The translations under genes and the position numbers were made by a program. Below the pieces are notes generated by a model. That model searched no databases. It worked only from the letters and a program-made list of their open reading frames with translations, and had not been told where the DNA came from. A DNA stretch of 64,000 bases, taken from the NCBI RefSeq assembly GCF_040215725.1, contig NZ_CP157967.1:248001-312000 (forward strand), given 5' to 3'. The DNA is from Rhizobium sp. ZPR4. GTDB lineage: Bacteria > Pseudomonadota > Alphaproteobacteria > Rhizobiales > Rhizobiaceae. This document shows positions 56,780 through 64,000 of this stretch, one piece after another. Numbering within the stretch: position 1 is the stretch's first letter; every line of letters starts with the position of its first letter.

Positions 56780-59700
56780 TCAGTTCGCCAGCACCCTCTG
56801 AGACGGAAAGGTGATCTCGACCAGCGTGCCCTCGTTCGGGGCCGAGTTGATCGAGAAGGTCGCGCGGTTGGCGTCGACCATTGCCTTGGTCAGCGGCAGG
56901 CCGAGGCCCGTGCCGTCGCCGCGCTTGCGGGAATTGGTGGAGACCTGCCGGAAAGGTTTCATCGCCTGTTCCAGCTCCGAGCGCGTCATGCCGACGCCCG
57001 TATCCCGGATGCGCATCACGACGCTGCCATTGCCTTCATAGGCTGTCGACACGACGATCTGGCCGCCCGACGGGGTGAAGCGGATGGCGTTGGAGAGGAT
57101 GTTCAGCGCGATCTGCTTGATCGAGCGCAGGTCGGCGACGACATTCGGTACGGCTTGCGACAGGGCCGTGCGGATGATGACGCGCTGGCTGTTGGCTTGC
57201 GGCTGCACCAGCGACACGGCTTCGGTGATCGCTTCGTTGAGGCCGACGGAGGCGAAATCCAGATCCATCTCGCCGGCTTCGATCTTCGAGATGTCGAGGA
57301 GATCGTTGACGATGTCGAGAACGTGGCGCCCGGAACGGCCGATATCGGTCGCATATTCGACATAGCGCGAATGGCCGATAGGCCCGAAGCGCTCGCCGGC
57401 CATCATGTCGGAAAAGCCGATGATGGCGTTGAGCGGCGTGCGGATTTCATGGCTGACGCGAGCCAGGAAGTCCGTCTTGTGGGCATTAGCGGTTTCGGCG
57501 GCGCGCTTGGCGTTGCGCAGCTCTTCCTCGGTTCGCTTCCATTGCGTGATGTCGCGAATGACGGCGCAATAACCGTTCGAGGAATTCAGCCGGCCCATGG
57601 TCATGAACAGCGGCACGAAACCGCCGGAGGCCTCGCGGCCAATCACTTCGCGGCCATCGTTGAGCACGCTGGCGACGCCATGGCCGGACAGGCCGCCGAG
57701 ATAATCGAGCACCGCCTTCTGGCTCTCATGAGCAAAGAGCATGACGAAGGGTTTGCCGCGCGTTTCCTGATCGTCATAATTGAAGAGGGCGCTTGCCGAA
57801 CGGTTCATCGAGCGGATCTCGCCGTCCTGGCCGATGATGATCACGCCGTCCGTCGCCGTTTCCAGCGTCGAGCGTAGCTCTTCGATTTCGACCTGCAGCT
57901 TCGCGACCTTTTCGAGGATGCGCTCGGGGCGCGCTTCTTCTGGGATCGGCTGCGGCGGCGGTGCCGGCTGCTCGCTTCTTTCCACAGGCATCAGCGCCAG
58001 CATCAAGGCCGTACCGTCGTCTTCCCAGCGGATCGACTGCAGGCGGGCCGTCACCGGCACCAGCGCATCGTCGGCGCGTACGACCATCATCGTGCCGGGC
58101 TGCTCGGTCTTGCCTTCGAGATCGTTGCGCTGCAACAGCGCATCCAAGCCGCCGATCTGTTCGAGCTCGTCGAGGCTCTCATAGCCGGTCAGCCGCAGGA
58201 ATTCCGGATTGCCGTGGATCAGGCGATCGCCGGCGTGGACGAGGATCGCGAGCGGCAGCTGATCGACGATGTCGGACGACAGGCCCGTGCGCATCTTCAC
58301 GCGTGGTGGAATGGCGTTGCTCAGAACATCGAGAGGGTCGAAATCCTCTTCCGGCTCGGCCGATGCCGGCGGAGCTTCGGCAACAGTCTCGTCGTCCCTT
58401 TTGGGGCCGTTATCATCCTTGGTCTCGACGAACTTCACGGCGGGCGTGGCTACGTTCTCTTCGGTAATTGCTGCTGCCGGTAGCTGGTTATCGGGGTGGT
58501 CGTGTCCGTCCGCGGTTTCGGGCGCTTCGGAGAGGATTTCGTCGGCCGCATTCGGTTGCGGAGGGGTATCGGCGCCTTCCTCATGCTGCCCGTCGTGAGG
58601 TTGCTCCGCCGGCGGTTCCGTGCGCTTGCCGAAGGGTTCGAGCTGGCGGGCGATCTCGCGGAAGGCGGCCTGTTCGCTCAGCGAAAGGGCAGTCTGCGTC
58701 AAGGTCCGGCGCTCGTGCAGGCGAACGACCTTGTCCGACTCGCGACGGTTCGGCGTTTCGGAAATCCGCAGCGCCGGCGGTTCGTAATGCGAGACCGGGG
58801 CAGTTTCTGCGCTGTCCCGGGCGGGGCTTTCAATCTCTTCCTCTTCCGTCGCCGGCGGGGATTCTGCTTGGGGAGCTGGCTGCTCGTTCGATGTCGCCTT
58901 CACTTCCGGGGCTGGTTCGGCAACGGTTGCGGTATCGTCGGCTGCCTGTGTGCCGAGCGCCATGCCGCGTTTCATCGGATCTTCGATGGCATCCGCCAGG
59001 CGAACGACGCCGAAGCCCCGGAAGCCATCGAATTCGCGGCTGCGCGTGTAGGTCGGCAATGCGGCAAGATCGACCGGCACGGTCAGGCTCGTGCCTTCCA
59101 CCGGCCAATAGATCGTGCGGCCGGACCACGTGTCGCGCCGCGCCAGCAATTCGGCAATCTTGCCATCCGGATCGAGATTGTAACGGCGGGCGACATCCGC
59201 AAAGGCAATACCCGCAATCTGGGCAGCATGCGGTCCCACGGCCTCGGCAAATTCGCGGGAAACCTCGCTGAAATGGCCGGCCGCATCGATCTTCCAGACG
59301 AAGCGGGTGGCGCGTCCGTTGCGTTTGAAGTTGAAACCTTCCGCAGGGGTGTTTTCAATATCGGTGTGGGTTTCTGGCGGAGGCGGCTCTGCCCCCGTCG
59401 TTTCTGCGGCGGTGTTGTCTTCGCTGTCCGTTACAGCATCCGGCTGATGCGCGCTGGTGTGAGCCACAGTCTCGGCAATTGCCTCGGGCACACCATCCAC
59501 ATCAACCGCTTCTGTTGCGGCTTGGTTTGAGTTTCCGGCGAGCGGGGCTACCTCTTCCTGCTCATCCGCCTGATATTCCGGCGTCTCGTCCAGCTCTTCA
59601 ATACCGGCTACCGCATCGATGACATCGCCGAAGGGCGCGGTTGGAACGGCTTTCGGCTCCTCGTCCGCTGCCGCTGCTTCGAGTTCTTTGCGGGCTTCTT

Positions 59701-60436
59701 CCGCCTGCGGCTCCACGGCTGTGACAGGGCGAACCGCCTCGGCAAGGCTTGCCGTCGGGTCGAGATGGCCAACTGCCGTTTCGACGACGAAGAGCAAATG
59801 CAGGGCCGGAATTTCCGATAGCTTGCCGATGGCGGCTGGCAGATAACCATGTCCGGTCGAGATCGGCCGCTTGATCAGCCGGTCAGGCTGTGCGCCGGCC
59901 ATGGTCGTCAGCATCCGTGCGGTCTGCGGCGTCACGCCGAGCGTCCTGAAGCCGGGAGAGGCGGTAACGATTTCGCCGTCGCGACCGATGACGGCAATGT
60001 GGGTATCTGGATCGTCGAACCCGTCAATCATGCGCTTGGCGCATTCGGCTGATGCGAGTGGCTTCGAAGAGACCGGAGAGGAAAACAAGACTGCCTCTTC
60101 GCCGGCCTGGATGCGAATGAGTTCGACGGCCGCATTGACAACAGCCCGCTGGAAGCCCGAGGCCATGCGGATCAGGAAGGTGCGTTGGTCACCGACCGTG
60201 CCGAGACCCCGCGCCGTCGCCTCGATCTGGCGGAACGAGACGTCGCCGGACTTCGGTCCCTGTTCGACGAAATCGTAAATGACGTCATAGCCGAAGAGGT
60301 TGGCGCCTGCGCCATTGGCCCAGAGCACGCGATCCATGCCGGTCGAGAACATGACCATGGCTTCACCGCGCGCGAAACGCTCCCGAACGCGCGGATGCAC
60401 GGCAATGTCAATGAACGGATATTGAATTGCGGGCAT
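56780..60436 (-). CDS. cbrA: PAS-domain sensor histidine kinase CbrA
   Basis: 1218 residues, no membrane helix, so cytoplasmic. PAS-like segments at about 10-120, 140-215, 375-480, 715-815 and 850-975; between them lie Glu/Ala/Pro-rich linkers (about 240-370 and 480-710). The kinase core has the phospho-accepting histidine at 996 (VSHEIRTPLNAIIGFSDMM), N box LNILSNAIRFTPSGG, and G boxes IRDTGVGM and GDGTGLGLPLT. In Sinorhizobium, CbrA is a PleC/DivJ-like kinase that controls the cell-cycle regulators DivK and CtrA and affects motility and succinoglycan. The name rests on architecture and its position next to the phasin gene. Confidence 0.8.
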   Translation of the reverse strand: MPAIQYPFIDIAVHPRVRERFARGEAMVMFSTGMDRVLWANGAGANLFGYDVIYDFVEQGPKSGDVSFRQIEATARGLGTVGDQRTFLIRMASGFQRAVVNAAVELIRIQAGEEAVLFSSPVSSKPLASAECAKRMIDGFDDPDTHIAVIGRDGEIVTASPGFRTLGVTPQTARMLTTMAGAQPDRLIKRPISTGHGYLPAAIGKLSEIPALHLLFVVETAVGHLDPTASLAEAVRPVTAVEPQAEEARKELEAAAADEEPKAVPTAPFGDVIDAVAGIEELDETPEYQADEQEEVAPLAGNSNQAATEAVDVDGVPEAIAETVAHTSAHQPDAVTDSEDNTAAETTGAEPPPPETHTDIENTPAEGFNFKRNGRATRFVWKIDAAGHFSEVSREFAEAVGPHAAQIAGIAFADVARRYNLDPDGKIAELLARRDTWSGRTIYWPVEGTSLTVPVDLAALPTYTRSREFDGFRGFGVVRLADAIEDPMKRGMALGTQAADDTATVAEPAPEVKATSNEQPAPQAESPPATEEEEIESPARDSAETAPVSHYEPPALRISETPNRRESDKVVRLHERRTLTQTALSLSEQAAFREIARQLEPFGKRTEPPAEQPHDGQHEEGADTPPQPNAADEILSEAPETADGHDHPDNQLPAAAITEENVATPAVKFVETKDDNGPKRDDETVAEAPPASAEPEEDFDPLDVLSNAIPPRVKMRTGLSSDIVDQLPLAILVHAGDRLIHGNPEFLRLTGYESLDELEQIGGLDALLQRNDLEGKTEQPGTMMVVRADDALVPVTARLQSIRWEDDGTALMLALMPVERSEQPAPPPQPIPEEARPERILEKVAKLQVEIEELRSTLETATDGVIIIGQDGEIRSMNRSASALFNYDDQETRGKPFVMLFAHESQKAVLDYLGGLSGHGVASVLNDGREVIGREASGGFVPLFMTMGRLNSSNGYCAVIRDITQWKRTEEELRNAKRAAETANAHKTDFLARVSHEIRTPLNAIIGFSDMMAGERFGPIGHSRYVEYATDIGRSGRHVLDIVNDLLDISKIEAGEMDLDFASVGLNEAITEAVSLVQPQANSQRVIIRTALSQAVPNVVADLRSIKQIALNILSNAIRFTPSGGQIVVSTAYEGNGSVVMRIRDTGVGMTRSELEQAMKPFRQVSTNSRKRGDGTGLGLPLTKAMVDANRATFSINSAPNEGTLVEITFPSQRVLAN

Positions 60437-60658
60437 TTTCCAACCTGTTTTGCGGGCGTGATCGCCTCTCGTGATTTAACGGTTTATTAATAACGGCGCC
60501 CTGCTTTTCGGTCCAGCGAAGGGTCCATTTTTCGGCCGGAAAGGTTAACGCGTTGTGCGATGCAAAAATATGTTGCACTGCACAAATCTTTATATTATAT
60601 ACCCCTCACACAGGTTCACGACGGGCGCCTCAGGGAGGGCCCTTTTAGGAGCGTAATC
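60437..60658. promoter_or_regulatory. Divergent cbrA-phasin control region with two PhaR-type boxes
   Basis: TGCGATGCAAAA (60556-60567) and TGCACTGCACAA (60574-60585) match the PhaR consensus TGC-RNY-GCA; the second also fits the flanking SMA bases. A -10-like TATATTATAT follows at 60591-60600, so the boxes would cover the promoter. PhaR represses phasin genes until PHB granules titrate it. AGGAG for the phasin start is at about 60646. Confidence 0.7.
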
Positions 60659-61105
60659 ATGGCTACTGTAAAGAAAGACGACGTTTTTTCAACGGCTGCA
60701 TTCGATCCGTCCAAGTTCTCCGAATCCTTCCGCGACTTCGCTGAAAAGGGCGCTGCCCAGTCCAAGGAAGCCTTCGCAAAGCTGAAGGCCGCCACTGAAG
60801 AAGCCGGCAAGACGGTTGAAGCAACCGTGCAGACCGCACAGGCTGGTTCCGTAGAAATCGGCCTCAAGGCCATCGACGTTCTGCGCACCAATGCCGAGAG
60901 CTCGCTGGCTCACATGGAAGCTCTGCTTCGCGTCAAGTCCGTTGCAGAACTCTTCGAACTTCAGACCGCTTTCATCCGCAAGCAGGCCGAAGTCACCGTC
61001 GAGCAGGCCAAGTCCATTCAGGACACCACCAAGAAGGTTGCCGAAAAGCTGGCAAAGCCCGCCAAGGACGCCGCTGAAAAGGCAATGTCCTCCTTCAAGG
61101 CCTAA
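60659..61105 (+). CDS. phaP: Phasin (PHB granule-associated protein)
   Basis: 148 residues from ATG 60659, behind AGGAG. All-helical, Ala/Lys/Glu-rich amphipathic protein of the Phasin_2 family: FDPSKFSESFRDFAEKGAAQSKEAFAKLKAATEEAGKTVE and FELQTAFIRKQAEVTVEQAKSI. Phasins coat polyhydroxybutyrate granules. Corresponds by place next to cbrA to Sinorhizobium phaP1. Two PhaR-type boxes upstream and a terminator downstream make it a single-gene unit. Confidence 0.92.
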   Translation: MATVKKDDVFSTAAFDPSKFSESFRDFAEKGAAQSKEAFAKLKAATEEAGKTVEATVQTAQAGSVEIGLKAIDVLRTNAESSLAHMEALLRVKSVAELFELQTAFIRKQAEVTVEQAKSIQDTTKKVAEKLAKPAKDAAEKAMSSFKA

Positions 61106-61136
61106 TTACTTCGAATAAGCCTCCCAAGGCACGAAT

Positions 61137-61174
61137 GTCCCGTTCCCAGGTGAAAGCCTGGGGCGGGACTTTTC
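61137..61174 (+). terminator. Rho-independent terminator after the phasin gene
   Basis: GTCCCGTTCCCAGG (61137-61150) pairs with CCTGGGGCGGGAC (61157-61169) across TGAAAG, with one irregular position, followed by TTTTC. Confidence 0.8.
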
Positions 61175-61310
61175 ATTTGCGGCACGAGCGGACCCGGTCG
61201 CACATCATCGTTGGATATCTGCAAAGCTTTTTTATATTGCGGGGAGATAGGACTTGAAATAATTTCAAAGTCCTCGTATGTCACCCCCGTTCGCGGCGAC
61301 GCGAGCATGT

Positions 61311-61387
61311 GCGGTTGTAGCTCAGTTGGTTAGAGCGCAGGTTTGTGGCACCTGAGGTCGGAGGTTCGAGACCCCCCAACCGTACCA
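61311..61387 (+). tRNA. tRNA-His (anticodon GTG)
   Basis: A 77-base cloverleaf with CCA encoded. Acceptor GCGGTTG/CAACCGT, D stem GCTC/GAGC, anticodon stem CAGGT/ACCTG with loop TTGTGGC, T loop TTCGAGA. The base before G1 is T and the discriminator is A, so there is no encoded G-1:C73 pair; this loss is known for a clade of alphaproteobacteria. Two weak spots are seen: the terminal G1:U72 wobble and an A-C mismatch in the middle of the T stem. Confidence 0.95.
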
Positions 61388-61439
61388 TTTTCTCCCCGAT
61401 CCGTTCGTAGAAGATGCCGACGCCTTTGGCCTCACGGGC

Positions 61440-61586
61440 CTATCTCTTGTCTTCAGGCTTCTTTGAGACATGGCCGGGCGATATCGGATCGCTTGCCGGA
61501 AACGTCTCTTCCAGCGCTTCTTCCAGATAATCGTCCTGTTCCTTGTGCTCTTTCTCGTCCAGTTTCTGCTGCTTCTTGTCGCTCAT
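61440..61586 (-). CDS. Small acidic protein with a TFPASDP motif
   Basis: 48 residues from ATG 61586 (61589 possible) behind AGGGAG. Highly charged N-terminal half (SDKKQQKLDEKEHKEQDDYLEE), then EALEETFPASDPIS, a motif I know from short proteins in many alphaproteobacteria. Function unknown. The longer upstream frame to 61685 has no support. Confidence 0.6.
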   Translation of the reverse strand: MSDKKQQKLDEKEHKEQDDYLEEALEETFPASDPISPGHVSKKPEDKR

Positions 61587-61779
61587 CATCCTGGCTCCCT
61601 GATCTCTGTTTGAAATACTAGGCTTCGTCTGGCCTTTGTCCAGCAGCGAGGGACGAACGGGCAGGGAATGGCAAATCGCACCCATCTCGCAAATGCGGGC
61701 CGCCCGCCGAAATTATCTTGGAACCGTCCGTATCGTTCGTCGTTGTCTCCATATCGGCAACCAGACGAAAGGAGCGGGC

Positions 61780-61989
61780 ATGTCTGTACCGAACGAGCCG
61801 ATCCCCGAGACGCCTCCGATGCCGGAACCGGGCTGGACGCCGAAGTCGCCAGTCGAGGAGCCGGAGCCTGACAGGCTGCCGGATGAAATTCCAGTTCCCA
61901 ATCCCGACGAGAACGAGGAGCCGCCGAAGCATGCGGAGGCCGAGCCGCTGCCGCATGCACCATCATGGTGGTGCAGCTTGATGCCGTGA
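61780..61989 (+). CDS. Small Pro/Glu-rich protein
   Basis: 69 residues from ATG 61780 after AAGGAG. About a quarter proline and a fifth glutamate, with PMPEPGW, VEEPEPDRLPDEIPVPNPDENEEPPKHAE; no hydrophobic core, so probably unstructured. I believe similar short proteins exist in other rhizobia, but this is from memory. A longer frame (from 61636) is unsupported. Confidence 0.55.
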   Translation: MSVPNEPIPETPPMPEPGWTPKSPVEEPEPDRLPDEIPVPNPDENEEPPKHAEAEPLPHAPSWWCSLMP

Positions 61990-62047
61990 TCTTTGCCTGT
62001 AAGCGGTCGGCGCGTCTGCCGGCGTTACCTCACAGGTCAGCGTCACC

Positions 62048-62929
62048 TCACAGGAAAGTCCGCCGCTCTTCGCTGACCAGTTCCTGCAGGAAATCCGCGA
62101 CGGTGCGCACGCGCACGAGGTCGCGGGCGCTTTCATGATAGGTGGTCCAATAGGCACGCTTGATGGAGACGTCGGGCAGGATGCGGGTGAGCTCCGGAAA
62201 CTGCCTGGCGATGTAATCATGCAGAATGCCGATGCCGGCGCCGGAGCGCACGGCTTCCGTCTGGCCGATGGAGGTGGAGATCTCAAAGGAGGCATCCCAG
62301 CTGCGCATGATCTCGCCGGAGAAATTGAGCGAGGCGGTAAAGATCAGGTCTTCGACATAGCCGACGCGCGGATGCAGCTTCAACGCCTCGACGCTGTCGG
62401 GCAGCCCGGCCTGCTCGAGATAGGCTTTTGAGGCATAGAGCCCGAGCGTGTAGTCCGTCAGTTTCGATGAGATCAGGCGCCCCTGTTCCGGGCGTTCGAG
62501 CGTAATCGCGATATCGGCCTCTCGCTGCGACAGCGAGAAGGAGCGGGGAACGGGCACGAGCTGGATGCGCAGCTCCGGATAGCGGGCGATCAACCGCCCG
62601 AGCCGCGGCGCGAGGAAGGAGACGCCGAATCCGTCGGGTGCGCCGATCCGCACCGTGCCGGTGATGGCGCTGTCGAGATGGCCGACGCTGGCCTGCGCGC
62701 GCAGCATCTCGGTTTCCATGCGCTCCGCCGCATGAAGGAAGATCTCGCCTTCCGCCGTCAGGTCGCAGCCATTGGTGCGGCGCACGAGCAACCGCGTCTT
62801 CAACCGCTCCTCCAGCGTCGTCACGCGACGGGAGAGGGTGGCGTGGTTGACGCCGAGCCGTTTGGAGGCGGCAAGGATCTGCCCGGTGCGCGCCACGGCG
62901 AGAAACATCCGGACGTCGTCCCAATCCAT
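62048..62929 (-). CDS. LysR-family regulator divergent from mmsA
   Basis: 293 residues from ATG 62929 (AAAGGGG upstream; GTG 62935 would add two residues but sits too close to that site). Helix-turn-helix at about 3-60 (WDDVRMFLAVARTGQILAASKRLGVNHATLSRRVTTLEERL). The effector domain resembles the single-target LysR group found next to dehydrogenase genes. Head-to-head with mmsA across a 141-base spacer containing repeated TTTGCACA boxes, so control of mmsA is likely. Confidence 0.87.
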   Translation of the reverse strand: MDWDDVRMFLAVARTGQILAASKRLGVNHATLSRRVTTLEERLKTRLLVRRTNGCDLTAEGEIFLHAAERMETEMLRAQASVGHLDSAITGTVRIGAPDGFGVSFLAPRLGRLIARYPELRIQLVPVPRSFSLSQREADIAITLERPEQGRLISSKLTDYTLGLYASKAYLEQAGLPDSVEALKLHPRVGYVEDLIFTASLNFSGEIMRSWDASFEISTSIGQTEAVRSGAGIGILHDYIARQFPELTRILPDVSIKRAYWTTYHESARDLVRVRTVADFLQELVSEERRTFL

Positions 62930-63070
62930 TTGCACATCCCCTTTCGCACGGGCCCTTTTTGCACATGACGGGCTTTAATTTTTGCACAACGGTTGCTTAT
63001 AACAGCTCATTGATTTGTGCAAATTGAAGTGCCATCCTGTCATCATCGAAGAAAACGAGGAGGCACACCC
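62929..63070. promoter_or_regulatory. LysR-mmsA control region with four TTTGCACA boxes
   Basis: TTTGCACAT at 62929-62937 and 62958-62966, TTTGCACAA at 62981-62989, and the inverted TTGTGCAAA at 63015-63023. The last two form a 9-base inverted repeat with a 25-base spacer. The first box overlaps the LysR start codon, suitable for autorepression. The mmsA ribosome site GAGGAGG ends the region. Confidence 0.6.

Positions 63071-64000
<930 letters not shown>

Noticed and set aside
61311..61387. Possible genomic-island attachment site at the tRNA-His gene
   Set aside because: No integrase gene and no repeated 3' tRNA fragment is visible downstream within the window.

Overview
The window looks like a chromosomal stretch of a Rhizobium species (Rhizobiales, Alphaproteobacteria). 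The gene content supports this: the alphaproteobacterial flagellar regulators Rem, FlaF and FlbT; an agl alpha-glucoside operon; a zwf-pgl-edd Entner-Doudoroff cluster; a CbrA-type sensor kinase beside a phasin gene; two copies of a palindromic repeat familiar from rhizobial intergenic regions; and a tRNA-His lacking the encoded G-1 base. Strong third-position GC bias produces long antisense shadow frames. I see no insertion sequence, prophage, CRISPR array, integrase or toxin-antitoxin pair.

Layout: (1) 1-12.8 kb, the distal half of a flagellar regulon: fliK (cut by the window edge), a lytic-transglycosylase-like gene at the motE position, rem, then flgK-flgL-flaF-flbT-flgD-fliQ-flhA-fliR and four small genes resembling FliJ, the FlgJ rod-binding domain, FlgN and FliL. 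The hook gene flgE, expected between rem and flgK, is absent. (2) 13-16 kb, two cell-surface polysaccharide genes (WecG/TagA/CpsF transferase and a Wzz-like co-polymerase) separated by a palindromic repeat. (3) 16.1-24.8 kb, folD, then divergent aglR and aglEFGAK for alpha-glucoside uptake and cleavage, with two CAAAGCGCTTT-type operator candidates. (4) 25-31.4 kb, a PilZ-like protein, a TetR regulator, a DUF3313 lipoprotein and zwf-pgl-edd. (5) 31.5-45.4 kb, a polyamine-flavoured region: an FAD amine oxidase and a glutamine-synthetase-like ligase (PuuB/PuuA type), an HI0933-family flavoprotein, a chemoreceptor, a LysR regulator, an aldo/keto reductase and the putrescine ABC transporter potFGHI. 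(6) 45.5-51.8 kb, an AsmA-family protein, acetoacetyl-CoA synthetase, a structured non-coding stretch and a DEAD-box helicase. (7) 52-54.2 kb, a chrBA chromate-resistance pair with its own operator-like palindrome. (8) 54.2-64 kb, an EamA transporter with a divergent LysR, a GFA-domain protein, cbrA, a phasin with two PhaR-type boxes, tRNA-His, two small proteins, and a LysR divergent from mmsA, which runs off the right edge.

Functionally the window combines motility (structure, export, regulation), carbon uptake feeding the Entner-Doudoroff route (agl to glucose, then zwf-pgl-edd), nitrogen/polyamine scavenging, and storage and ketone-body metabolism (phasin, acetoacetyl-CoA synthetase). I found no convincing wholly new multi-gene system. 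The most useful leads are regulatory or architectural: the missing flgE, the four small flagellar proteins, the repeated TTTGCACA boxes between the LysR gene and mmsA, the non-coding stretch before the helicase, and several strong hairpins.
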